Origin: Fistularia commersonii
Taxonomy: Eukaryota > Chordata > Actinopteri > Syngnathiformes > Fistulariidae
Direction: 5' to 3'
DNA: 64,000 nt
NCBI GenBank assembly: GCA_037954325.1
Contig: JBBMNZ010000026.1
Coordinates: forward strand, 4,901,501 to 4,965,500
Part shown: positions 12,050-22,510 of the stretch, piece after piece
Numbering within the stretch: the first letter of the stretch is position 1
Layout: each line of letters opens with the position of its first letter
Notes under the pieces: model-generated
Databases searched by the model: none
What the model was told of the DNA's origin: nothing
The model's input: only the letters and a program-made list of their open reading frames with translations
Translations under genes and position numbers: made by a program

Positions 12050-15000
12050 ATTATTATTATTATTATTATTAGTGTTAGTGTGAGTTAATGTTCACTTACA
12101 TTGATTCTATTTTCAGTTTATATCCAATAATATACACTGTAGCTACGAGAAAAGCAATTTTAATTCAAGCAAATTTTCAATTATCTTGTAAATTTGCTGT
12201 GGCATACTCATTGTTTCTTGCTGAGCCTGTGTGGCTTTACTCTTGTTTTTTGGTTTCTAACAAATACACATCACTTCCATTCATTCTTCATTTTTACTTA
12301 TGAAACCTCAGTTGAACTTATTCATCTTCACCTAAATATCAGCACTTAACATTTCCCACAGATGCATCAGACACTGGCAGCGGTGATTATGAAAGTTACG
12401 TCACGGACCCACAGACCACAGATGAAGATGGATATGACATTGATGACTCAGACTATGATATATTTATTGAAGAAGTAAGTAATAACACACAGAGGACATA
12501 CGAAACTTTTAAAGTCCAGTTCAACGTGATCTGTTATCTTCATTGTAGCTGAAGCCTCTCTCAGGGATGAACCAAGACCCCAGCAAGTCCCAGCTGCGTT
12601 CCCGCTCTGGTCCGTCTGGTCAGAATGTTGTTTACCGTATGAACACTGCTGTTCCTCGCAACATCACCGTCCCTCCGGCCTCCCCCACCGCGCCCTCCAT
12701 CCTCCCAGACCTGAAGGATCTGGTGTTTTCAGCCACCTCTGAGCTCAGTACCACAACTGAAACACCAACTACAGCTTCCCCCACCACCACAAGGTACTCG
12801 GAAAAAAAACAGTGTGATATTTAATAAATATTTGGTGATGTGAAGGAGACAGCCGAGTGTAACCGTCTTTTAATAAATGTCACATAATATCTATATTTTG
12901 TTGCAGTATACGCTTGGGAAAATCCGTGAAAAGCGCACCTGCAAAATATTGCGGTTCTCATAGTAATCATGAGCTAAACCACAGATTTTGTGCTCTTTAA
13001 ACACCACCAAGATGGATAATTTAGAAATCGAGGTTTCCGTGTCTGATCCATCCCAGCACCGCTTTGCCCGCGTCCACCCCTGCCCCGACCATGTCCCCGT
13101 GGAAGGGCGACGTTCCTCGAGTGTACGACCTGACCTGCGACGACACCGTGTGTCCCCCTGACAGCTTCTGTCTAACCGACTACGACGGCGGAGGATCACG
13201 CTGCCACTGTAACCTCGGCAGAGCGGGGAATACTTGCTCGGAGGGTGCGGGAAGTTATAATCAAATTTAACTGAGCTAATTTTTCTTAATTTCCCATCTC
13301 AAATAAGGACAAACAAAACTAAATGTTTCTTTGTTCCTCAGTGGCAACCGTGAAGTTTCCACAGTTTTATGGCCACTCCCATATGACCCTGGAGCCCCTG
13401 AAGAACTCGTACCAGACCTTTCAAATTACGCTGGAGTTCAAGGTGAATGTGTTTTTGTTTTAATTCATTACCCTGATGAATTTTACCCACCCCGCTGTCG
13501 GAGATGTCTGTGAAACAGCGCCTTTGCCTCTTTCTGCAGGCAGACTCCGAAGACGGCTTGCTGTTGTACTGCGGAGAGAACGAACACGGCCGCGGAGATT
13601 TTACATCGTTGGCTCTGGTGCGAGGAAAGCTGCACTATAGGTGGGGGTCAGATAAAGGCATGTAGATTCAAAAAAAAAAACAGAAAACAACATTATAAGG
13701 AAAACACACGCCATTCAACACACATTTCTTTTGTTTATCTGCCCTCTTCTTGTTTTGCCTCCAGGTTTAACTGCGGCACCGGCGCCGCTCAGATCGTCAG
13801 CGACAGTCGTATCGTCCTCAGACAGTGGCACACAGTCACCGTTTTCAGAGACGGTATGAGCGGCTGGCTCCGGATGGACAACGACACGCCGATATCTGGT
13901 CGCTCACAGGTAGCCAGAGAACGACGTGAGACCATGTTCAATATTGCCCGGGTATCATCATGAGTTGTTCCAACTTCTAGCAGAATTTGTGCTATTTAGT
14001 GAGCCAATAAAAGCTGATTCATACTATGGGGGCTTTCACACAAGGTTCAAGTGATTTAATGTTACATTTAGTCTTAAAGAAACTGCTTCACCCTTGGGGT
14101 GACCCGTTTCTTTAACAAGATGTTTTATCTGACAGCCACAGTCATTTCAGGTAACAGGTCTGCTTTTAAATGGAATGCTGAACTCCGGGGCTTGCACATA
14201 ATTTTCTTTTTAATTTTTTTTTTGTATTTCAGGGTCAATACTCTAAGATTACTTTCCGCTCCCCATTGTATGTCGGCGGATCCCCGAATGCTTATTGGCT
14301 GGTCAAGGCGACAGGAACGAACCGAGGTTTTGTTGGCTGCATGCAAAGCGTGACTATCAACAATAAGGACACAGACATGAGACCCTGGCCTATCGGCAAA
14401 GCTCTGAGCGGAGCTGACATTGGTAGGGTGTGTGTGTGTGTGTTTGTGGGTGTGTCTGTGTGGTAGAGCAACTTTGCAATCCTAAAAAGTCATTTTGGTT
14501 GTCAGATACAATTATTTGGTTTAAGTTGTTTGAGCTTGTATTAATTTAGTTTATATTAAATTGCTTGCAAAGCCAACGGTCGATGCAAGCTCTTATGAAT
14601 GAAAGGAAAATTGACATTTTGCAGAATGCCTTTCCCAGTTTGAATAATAAATGAACAAACACAAAAACTCACTTGCTGCCAAATACTATGCCATTATAAA
14701 CAAAAAAAAAAAACAGTGTTGTTTACTACACCATGCCATATTGTTGTGACTATTGTTAATGTTTGTGTCTATATTGAATATAGATATGCAGTTTTTTATT
14801 TCGTCGTCAATTGTCTGAAGGCAAAAACCAAACCGCCGAAATGAATTTGATTAAAATTTGCATTTTGGAATAGCTTAGTTTGTCCTTGCTCCTTTGTGTC
14901 AGGTGAGTGCAGCAAAAGCGTGTGTGACCTGGTGAGCTGTGCCAACGGCGGCGTCTGCCTCGCGAACCGCGCTGACGGCTACATCTGTCTGTGCCCGCTG

Positions 15001-18000
15001 GGTTTCAGAGGAGTGCTTTGTGAAGAGAGTGAGACAACTGTTTTCATTATTCATGCCAAACCCCTTCCCGGTTGTTGTACGTCTATGTGGGTAGAAATTA
15101 AAATCATATTTCTTTTTTTGATGGCTGCGGTAAAATGAGGCGGTCGCTCATCGGTTGAGTGGGGTATGAAGATAATACTTAAATTGAAGTTTACTACACC
15201 TTATACGGAGAACATGCAAGTGATTGCGTGCTGTGGTAGTCGCACTCTATACAACCCTGGTATTCTTTTACTCCTTGTGAAGACGAGAAGAAAATAGGGA
15301 TTGATCTTTTTGACGTCTTCCTCTTTATCCCCAATCATCTAAATGCAAATGTTTCTCTCACAAGCCCACCCATCCTTCTTACTCCCAATTTTCACAGGTT
15401 TCTCTCTGTCTCTGCCGCTCTTCAACGAGACGGTGTATTCCTACGCGGTTGTCCCGTGGCCTCAGCTCTTCCAGAGTTACTTGTCCTTCATGGAGTTTGA
15501 GCTGACGTTCAGGCCGTCGACGCCGGATGGAACGTTGCTCTACAGTGATGATGCAGGCAGCGGAGACTTCCTGGCCATCACCCTGGTGGACAGATATGTA
15601 GAGTTCAGATTTGACTGTGGCTCCGGAGGGGCCATATTAAGGTATAGGACCCCCCCCCCCCCCCCTTCATCTTCTAATAGTTATGATACGCTCCAAATTT
15701 AGAGCATACATGTAATTGCATGAAATAATTGTTTCAGGAGTACGGAGCAGATCGGTCTGGATACGTGGCATGAGCTGAGGGTGTCCCGTACTGCAAAAAG
15801 TGGCATCTTGCAGGTGGACAGCCAGAGGCCGGCGGAAGGATTTGCTGAGGTATCCTTCTATTATGCAACATTGCGTGAGTTTTGACCCTAAGGCGGTACA
15901 AAATTATGATTTAGTAGAAGATAATGTAACATTGTTGTGTTACAGCAAAAGGTTGTACCTGCTCAGACATTTAGCCGAAGCAAATCGATAGTGTCTGTGC
16001 ACGGTCTCACGGTCAGTCGGACTTAATTTATACCCTCGCGGATATTTCACCTCTCAGCCGAGAGGCCTCTCAGAAATGAAGAAGACTCTCGGACAAGAGT
16101 TGATACGTGGAAATGACAAAGATAGTTGTTTACAGTTCATGCCAACTTTATGACGTGAATGTACAAGAAGCTGTATCAGACGGGGTACTGCAAGTCTCCA
16201 TTCCTATTTCCATTCGTTGACATTTTTAAAGCATCTTTTTTTTCACATCACATTATTCAAATTCAGATGTGAACCTGCTGATATCTTCACTCATTATCTG
16301 TTCGGATATTTGAATCAGCGTGAAAGCGAAGGTTTGATTACGTTGACATCTTTAACAACTTGAGAATTTCAGTAACTTGAGATTAAATTGTCATCTTATA
16401 ACAGTGTCGGTGAAATGATATTGCACATTATACATTAACATATGCAGAGTTTACATCAATGTTCCATATCTCTCTCTCCAGGGGGCTTTCACTCAGATTA
16501 ACTGCAGCTCACCTATCTATATCGGCGGAGTTCCAGATTATGAGAAAACAAAGAGGACAGCAGGTGTATTAAAACCCTTCACTGGAAGCATTCAGAAGGT
16601 ATAACTTTGTTTATTTGCCTGAAGGAATAAATCATTCAAAACTTTAAAATGATTAAACATCTCAATCAATTGTGCCCAATCATAAGGTAATTACATTTTG
16701 TATGAAATGTTTGTAATGGCCACATTAATCTGACAATTTATGTATTGGACTCACGTAATAATAGCATGATGTCATATAACTTTCTATGTTTCTATGTTGC
16801 TAATTTTTCTCAACAATCTCAAACAGGATAATTGCACCAAAAGAGTTGCTGAATATTTTCACCCCCTTCGATGTTTCTCGTCCACTGCTTTTTCTTCCTC
16901 AGCTGATACTCAACGACCGCACCATCCCAATAACAAACGGCTTTGCTGGGGGGATTAATGTGGCCAATTCTGCACACCCGTGCGTGGAAAGCCCCTGTGC
17001 CAACGGAGGGACCTGCAGACCCAAGTGGGACGGATATGAATGTGACTGCCCTTTAGGATATGATGGCAAGCACTGTCAAAAAGGTCAGCTGATTATACTA
17101 AAAATATATATCGAGAGGAGCTACTCTTGTACTTCAAATGGCTGGTTTGGATTTGATTGAGATTAAATGTTTGACAATTAATCAGTACATACTGATGACA
17201 CACAGGTTAATTCTTTTCACATTTAACAACACTAATATGTGCGAAGGGGGAAATGTCAGATCCGAGAAGAGCCCGTCCAAATGGAAGCAAATGTTTGGTA
17301 TTAACAGAAATTATAGGTTTTCAAAGGTTGCAGCAAAAGAGGGGACTTAAGCTATCTGAAGTAATATAATTAGAGACTGCAATTTAATATCACACGTAAA
17401 ATAAGATGCAAATCGGTGTTGTATCTGCATTATGTTTGCGCCTGGTATGTAACTTCAATGAAGTCATTTAGTCTTTGCGATTTTGTACAAGGCAATGAGA
17501 AGAAATGCACTGGAGGAATCATTCATTTTATCTATGCCTTCTTTTTCTTTAATGCTTCACGTTATCACAAAGAGTGTGGAAATTACTGTTTGAACAGTAA
17601 GTCGTCTCATATAAAAATACACACATAGATGGGACTAAACCCATCCTGATCTTTGAATTTACAATCTAGTTGTACATACAGTGTACCCATGTTATGATGC
17701 TGCCACCCTGTGATGATTTGATGTTAATACAATTTTTTTTCCTTTCCAAGCTGTGACTGAGGCCATTGAAATCCCACAGTTCATTGGCCGGAGTTATCTG
17801 ACCTATGATAACAGAGATATTCTGAAAAGGTCGGTATAAAAGAGCACATCTATGGAATTTTTAAGGGTTTAAAAATGGAAACACATGTGACATCGTGGTA
17901 TGGTAGTTTAATTAACATGTCAATAATTACATTTCTAGGGTGTCTGGCTCCAGGAACAACCTTTTTATGCATTTCAAGAGCACAGCTAAGGATGGGTTGT

Positions 18001-18759
18001 TGCTATGGCGAGGAGACTGTCCAATGAGACCCAACAGTGACTTCCTGTCAATGGGGCTACAGGATGGTGCGCTAATCTTCAGGTATTTGATGGGAGGTTT
18101 GTGTAAATTGTAACGTGAAGGTTAGGAGCAATGGAAGAAGGCTAATAGTGGATGGGGGTGCTGATAACTGCATGTCCCAGAAGAAAAGTGTCAAAATAAG
18201 GACTCATCTGTACTCATTACAACATTTTCAATGTTGTTGCAGTTATAACCTGGGCAGTGGTGCGGCCAACATTGTGGTCAACGGGTCATTCAGTGATGGA
18301 AAGTGGCACAGAGTCAAAGCTGTGAGGTGAGTGGGGGAAACTCAACCTGACGGCTTTCTATCGTAAAATCGCCTTGTTACCTTTCCTGTCCTCTCTTTAG
18401 AGACGGGCCGTCGGGGAAGCTAACAGTCGACGACTATGGAGCAAAGACAGGTCGATCACCTGGCAAGATGAGGCAACTTAATGTAAATGGGCCGTTATAT
18501 GTAGGTGTGTACAGCAACCAACTTCTAAGTATTGCATTTTGCTATACATCCAACATTTCTTTACCGCATTCTCTCTGCATATCTGCTTTTCTCTTTTCAC
18601 ACCAAAGGTGGCATGAAAGAGATTGCTCTACATACCAACAGGCAGTACATCGGAGGCTTGGTGGGATGCGTTTCCCATTTCACATTGTCCACAGACTATC
18701 AGTTGGCCCTGGTGGAGGATGCTGCAGACGGAAAGAACATCAATACCTGCTCCAACTAG
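1936..18759 (+). CDS. egflam: egflam (pikachurin), 23 exons, 5' incomplete
   Basis: Secreted synaptic matrix protein. The family links alpha-dystroglycan and GPR179 at the photoreceptor ribbon synapse. Exons: 1936-2045, 4943-5029, 5963-6080, 6168-6303, 8615-8781, 12362-12474, 12549-12793, 13057-13244, 13342-13442, 13540-13640, 13765-13909, 14233-14422, 14903-15028, 15398-15641, 15738-15849, 16482-16598, 16903-17083, 17573-17596, 17751-17829, 17939-18082, 18243-18326, 18401-18504, 18608-18759 (TAG). All phases join and every intron is GT-AG, giving about 1,021 residues, close to the roughly 1,010-1,017 of mammalian pikachurin. Domain order is FN3-FN3-linker-EGF-LamG-EGF-LamG-EGF-LamG. Diagnostic peptides include GENEHGRGDF, YWLVKATGTNRGF, SFMEFELTFRPS and DGKNINTC. 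The signal-peptide exon is missing from view. A 16-base C run (15650-15665) starts nine bases into the intron after 15641. Confidence 0.95.
2400..2665. repeat. Unnamed diverged repeat, copy A
   Basis: This part of the egflam intron aligns by eye with 4030-4262 in the same orientation. Shared words are AAAATGCC(C/T)GTCAAA, GCCTTGAGG, (A/T)GGATTGA-like, ATTT(C/T)(G/C)AAATTT and TTTTGA(T/C). Both copies then continue with an ATCTTTATT segment. I cannot name the family. Confidence 0.5.
3817..3895. repeat. (CA)n microsatellite
   Basis: Twelve pure AC units (3817-3840), then an interrupted CA-rich stretch to about 3895, inside an egflam intron. Confidence 0.95.
4030..4262. repeat. Unnamed diverged repeat, copy B
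   Basis: Second copy of the repeat at 2400-2665, direct orientation, about 1.6 kb away in the same egflam intron. Identity is well below 100 percent, so the two copies are old. Confidence 0.5.
4628..4850 (+). repeat. Worn teleost repeat, GGCGGCACAGTGG head
   Basis: Starts with GGCGGCACAGTGGCGCAG and continues with a CAAGAAGGTGTCTGGTTTGATTC box and a degraded tail (GTGAATGAGTGAGTGAACGGTTGTGAATGG). This is the head of the same abundant teleost element whose 3' part is at 1-237. The middle is shortened. Confidence 0.65.
5365..5429 (-). other. Near-perfect 24-bp stem hairpin, miRNA-like
   Basis: Arms 5365-5388 and 5406-5429 are inverted repeats of 24 bases with two differences, around a 17-base loop. 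Transcribed from the minus strand, both differences become G.U pairs and the stem is unbroken. From the plus strand they are A.C mismatches. It lies in an egflam intron, antisense to the gene. I do not recognise the arms as a known miRNA; a short inverted-repeat transposon remnant is the main alternative. Confidence 0.45.
10798..10850 (+). repeat. LINE/SINE 3' tail fragment
   Basis: TGTCGCTTTGGATAAAAGCA, then TCTGCCAAATGACTGTAATG, is the widely shared 3' tail of fish L2-type LINEs and the SINEs that use them. The body upstream is too worn to recognise. It lies in the 3.6-kb egflam intron. Confidence 0.75.
11030..11235. repeat. Probable worn dispersed repeat
   Basis: GATGATGTATTTTAATGATCCC..TGTTTCACAGCAGCAGCAAGAC, followed by an A-rich AATAAATAAG stretch and a GGCAAAGTGCCAATG segment, resembles a common fish repeat beginning with an AATTGATCCCC-like motif. 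Assignment is tentative. Confidence 0.35.
12016..12070. repeat. (ATG)n / (ATT)n microsatellite
   Basis: About ten TGA/ATG units followed by about eight ATT units, within a broader AT-rich low-complexity stretch (11866-12070) of the egflam intron. Confidence 0.9.
12362..13130 (+). CDS. egflam: egflam: acidic, then Ser/Thr/Pro-rich linker
   Basis: Exon 12362-12474 encodes an acidic stretch with a Ser-Gly dipeptide (DTGSGDYES) followed by Asp/Tyr clusters (DGYDIDD, DSDYDIF, IEE). Exon 12549-12793 and the start of 13057-13244 encode a Ser/Thr/Pro-rich segment (SELSTTTETPTTASPTTT) typical of O-glycosylated spacers, with one N-glycosylation motif (NIT). As I recall the human protein, it also has an acidic block here, without the tyrosines. 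The linker separates the FN3 pair from the laminin-G half. Confidence 0.9.
13057..14422 (+). CDS. egflam: egflam: EGF-like 1 and laminin G 1
   Basis: The first EGF-like module begins at the TGC at 13136, with six Cys spaced as CDDTVC..FC..RCHC..NTC. LamG1 uses exons 13342-13442, 13540-13640, 13765-13909 and 14233-14422. It shows the family peptides FYGHSHMTLEPLKNSYQTFQ, LLYCGENEHGRGDF, FNCGTGAAQIVSD and PLYVGGSPNAYWLVKATGT. Introns are short (97-323 bases). LamG modules bind alpha-dystroglycan matriglycan in this family. Confidence 0.93.
14903..16970 (+). CDS. egflam: egflam: EGF-like 2 and laminin G 2
   Basis: Exon 14903-15028 is one EGF module (GECSKSVCD..SCANGGVCL..YICLCPLGFRGVLC). LamG2 comes from exons 15398-15641, 15738-15849, 16482-16598 and the first part of 16903-17083. 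Diagnostic peptides are YLSFMEFELTFRPS, VEFRFDCGSGG, WHELRVSRTAKSGILQVD, CSSPIYIGGVPDYEK and LILNDRTIPI. All phases fit. Confidence 0.93.
16903..18759 (+). CDS. egflam: egflam: EGF-like 3, microexon, laminin G 3, stop
   Basis: The EGF-3 module begins at TGC 16981 (HPCVESPCANGGTC..YECDCPLGYDGKHC). A 24-base exon (17573-17596) then adds ECGNYCLN. LamG3 uses exons 17751-17829, 17939-18082, 18243-18326, 18401-18504 and 18608-18759, with IPQFIGRSYLTYDN, SYNLGSGAANIVVNGSFSDG and GMKEIALHTNRQYIGGLVG. It ends INTCSN-TAG at 18757. LamG2-3 with the last EGF is the part reported to bind dystroglycan in mammals. Confidence 0.94.
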
Positions 18760-19905
18760 ACTCGGCTTTTGAGACGCTGGGTCTGATTTTAACTGAATTT
18801 TGAACCAATTTTGAACTTCCAGACCTGCTATTATGCCATCTTAAAAATGACCTAATGATCGACGACGAACACGACTGAAACACCCACCGAATCAGCGCAG
18901 ACGTGGTTTAAGCTCAACGTGGAGGAAGGTGCACTGACATCACCGTTACTTTGAGTTATGAGAAAAGTTTTGTTTGAGTGGCTTCTGTTTGCCGTGTTCC
19001 AGCCCAGTTTGAGTCTGTGGCAAGGGCAAAAATGACAACTTCACCACAGAAAAGAGACAAGGGAGACACTTAGCATCTGTGTAATGAGGCTCCTTAAAAA
19101 AAAACAAAAAACATTTCAAAGGACGGTTTTCATGGGACGACTTAATTTATATTTTAATTAGTTTTTTTTGTACTGCAAATCCTCGTCAGACTGCTGGAGG
19201 AGCAAAATGATGCAAAGGATCATGAACCAAACCCTACATCAGATATCTGAGATAAATGTCTCGGTAGAAGGTTAAAAAGGTTTTGTTTTGACCCCTAGAT
19301 CTGGTGTGATTGTGAGTGCGACTGAGAGCGAATGCGTGTTTATTGTTGTTATGGCATTTGTACTCTTGTTGGTGTTGTGGTGATATCTTGGTAGAAACAT
19401 CTTTACAAGTCTCACTTGTATCATTTTTAAAGGTCGGAAGATGAAACTGTCAGCTGCACGCAACAATTTTCATCACTGTCTTTTAGGCAACACTGTATGC
19501 TTCTTTATCTCCGATTCTCAAACGGTAGTCATATGAGGGTCTGATTTTGACATATGACACGGCCAAAGTCTTGTGCGTGACAGTCTCTCGACTATCATTA
19601 GACACAAACCATAAGTTTGTGAGCTCAACCCTCGTAGTTTTTGTTTTTGCATTTGGTTAAAATAGGGAAATAATTCAATTTTGTCAGTTTATCGCTTTAC
19701 TATGGTTCACCCTGACTATGGGAATATCCTGTAAATATTCAGTCCAATATCTTTGGTTGTCTTTGTTTTTCTCATCACAAGTTACACTACTGAGGAAACT
19801 AGTCAGTGAACTGGCTGGCTTCAAACTCTGGCACATCCGGATATAAATCAGTGATTGTATGATATATTTTTCTTCTACCTAAATAAAAAGAAAGAAATTA
19901 AGCAA
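18760..19905 (+). other. egflam: egflam 3' UTR with poly(A) signal
   Basis: No further exon follows the TAG. The first good AATAAA lies at 19882-19887 (CTAAATAAAAAG), about 1.1 kb downstream, and is the likely cleavage signal. The extent is inferred. Confidence 0.55.
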
Positions 19906-20088
19906 TCAGTTGGCATATCCCACAAAAGTCACTCGTAGAGAATTTCTAATGACATTCATCCAATGAAATACAATTCTGTTGCAGGTTAACGAACAAGATA
20001 AACACAAGAAGTTGAGTAAATGTTTATTAAACCAAGCTAACATTAACTGTATGCATATGCAGCTCATGAATTGTAATATATAATATGT

Positions 20089-20099
20089 AATATATATAT

Positions 20100-20148
<49 letters not shown>
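20089..20148. repeat. (TA)n microsatellite
   Basis: A TA run interrupted by a short CA block (20101-20110), just downstream of egflam. The surrounding spacer 19906-21554 shows no gene. Confidence 0.95.
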
Positions 20149-20149
<1 letters not shown>

Positions 20150-21554
20150 CAACAGGTAAGCAAAAAAAAAAGAACTGTAGGGGAACGTGACTGCAATGTT
20201 TGTGATGACAACTCAGAGCTCGGAGCCGGAAAAAGGATGTCAGTGTGCTGCAATTTTCATTGTTAGCAAAGCATACACATACTGTGTAAGCCTTAATACT
20301 ACATCCCCTGATATTTCAAATAAGCAATTGTGGTCATAACTTGAAATTTGTGTGATTATTAGTTATAAAATGACATGTGTCTGTCTGTGATTGAAAAAAG
20401 ATAAGTCTTTTATTCCAATGAGACTGTTTGTGTGGTCCTGCCAGAGGGGTAGTTCCTGAATGTTAAACGGCTTTCCCATTGAATCAATTTTTTTAGGCCC
20501 AGGAGGAAAAACAAAAGCAATCTGCTTGACGACGATACTGAGAAAATACTGTTTTTTTTTCTTTTACACTCAAACACATAATGAATGAAACATGTGCTCA
20601 ATCACTGCTCAGTAATGCCGATGCTAATATATTACAATTCTCTTAACAGTGGCAGCTAAATGTGGGTCAAAATGTGGGTTTGCTAAATTTCGTTAAAGAC
20701 TTTTTAAGCCCCAGATGAAACATTGATGTGAGTAAAAGTAGCATGAAACAACGATGTTGTGGTTAATGCCTCCTATTATTTGACAATGTTGTATTTTGTC
20801 TGCCGTTTCGACCATCGGGGAATCATATTCTAAAGATCAAGCAAGGCTGCTTTAATTGATTCAGAGTCAGATTGGAGATTTTCTCCTTTCAGGAAGTCAT
20901 TTGGACACTGAGTTCAGCATTAGCAACATCAAGTGGGCTTTGAAACTATTATTTTTTTTCCAATTGCACTTGAGAAAAAGGGTAGATTTGTATGTTTACG
21001 CTGAGTTTGCTGATAGCGAGGGTGTGCAGACGAGCAACGCGTTACATTCTAATTCATCGGTTTCTGTCGCAGATAACTCTGTTTTCGTATTTCCATTTTG
21101 CATTATTTCACAACTTAAATCAATCATTTGAAATGTTTATTTTTCTTCCGTGATGCTGTAATCACCCGGTTAGGATTCTGCTTCTGACACTAATCAAAAT
21201 CCAGAACCTGCATTAGGTTTCCCTTTCATGCATCCTCAGCTGTATTTCTATATTTTGGCCTCTCCTAATGCTGCATTTGGCCCCACTGGACCTTAGATGA
21301 CATCTTTTAATTGCTCACCCAGTGTCACTCAGTGGAATACTCTATTGGATTTTCATTTGATTTCTCCAGTGCTGTTGGACTGCTTTGTCACGCACCATCC
21401 AGACACAACAACATGTGGACATGCAGTATGTGGATTTAAACATACTAGAATAACACTCTTTTCTCAGTCCATGAATGCAAAAAAGTTACATTTATCTTCA
21501 TTTGGGATGAAATTTCTGCTACACTTTTTGTCTTATTCCATTTCAAGATGTTTG

Positions 21555-22018
21555 CGAATCAGAAGGACTCAAGTGGAACCATGAGGTGGGGAGGAGGTGA
21601 AGAAACATGTTCAAGCAGGTTGGAATAAGTGGAAAAATGTATCAGGGGTGATGTGCAATTAAAGAGCATCAGCCAAAATGAAAGGAAAAGGTATAGAAGA
21701 TGGTGGTGAAAACCAGTGATGTTGTCTGGTTTAGAGACAGTAGCACTGAGGAAAATACAAGCAGCAGAGCTGGAAGCAGCAGAGATGAAGATGTTGAGAT
21801 TCTTTTTGGGAGTGATGAGGATGGAAAGGATTGGGATCGAGTCCATCAGAGAGACAGTTTGATGTTCTGGAGATTGTCAGACTGGGATGGTTTGGACATG
21901 TACGGAGGAGGGAGAGAAGGATGCTGAGGCTCGAACCGCCTGGCAGGAGGACGAAGGGGAGACCAGAGGAGATTTTTGGACGGAGTGAAAGAGGACATGA
22001 AGTTAGTTGGTGTGAGAG
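21555..22018 (+). mobile_element. Fish LINE fragment, end of reverse-transcriptase ORF
   Basis: Reading across frame breaks gives peptides typical of the C-terminal end of fish endonuclease-reverse transcriptase LINEs: HVQAGWNKWKNVSGV, RASAKMKGK, LETVALRKIQAAELEAAEMK, LRFSLGVMRM, RLGWFGHVRRRE and PPGRRTKGRPE. Frameshifts and stops show it is dead. The element continues after the inserted LTR as DVENKVRGRKITH (22463-22510). Confidence 0.8.
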
Positions 22019-22462
22019 TGTCAGGGTATCACACCTGATCCCAATTTGTAATCGGCGCCAGCTGCAGCAGATGCCGCTATTCAAGATCCCTATAAAGGGC
22101 AGCGGCACGCTCTGCCTGGCGCCGGGGGATTGTGGCTCTCATACCACTGCGGATCCCTGCCACGACCGGACACCAGGTGTAACCTCTGTCCCCTCCCTCG
22201 TTACGACCGGACCCAGTTGGCCGGTGTAACCTCTGACCCCGTCCTGCCTGCAACCTGTCCTGCCTGAGGCCCGTCCCGCCTGCAACCCGTCCTGTCTGCC
22301 ACCCGTCCTGGTGAGACCCAGCCCTGTGCAACTCAGTCTTGGGGGCCAGGGGCTTACCAGCGACACCCTACCAGCCATTTCGACGCAATAAAGCGCTTTC
22401 GATCCAGATTTCCGCTCTGAGGTGTGGTTCCCTGCTCGAGTCCGCCCCTGCGGTTCGTGACA
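22019..22462 (+). mobile_element. Solo LTR inserted in the LINE
   Basis: A 444-base GC-richer block begins TGTCAGGG and ends GTGACA (TG..CA termini). It contains a TATA box (TATAAAGG at 22091) and a poly(A) signal (AATAAA at 22387), the U3-R-U5 layout of an LTR. A Pro/Gly-poor CCTGCCTGCAACC-type imperfect tandem repeat fills 22242-22310. The interrupted LINE resumes right after it. Flanks GAGAG and GAGGA may be a decayed 5-base target duplication. There is no internal region, so it is a solo LTR, probably of gypsy type. Confidence 0.7.
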
Positions 22463-22510
22463 GAGGAGAGGATGTTGAGAATAAGGTTAGAGGGAGGAAG
22501 ATAACTCACT
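22463..22510 (+). mobile_element. Continuation of the split LINE fragment
   Basis: AGGATGTTGAGAATAAGGTT.. reads DVENKVRGRKITH, the usual continuation after the VKEDMKLVGV-like peptide that ends at 22018. Confidence 0.65.
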
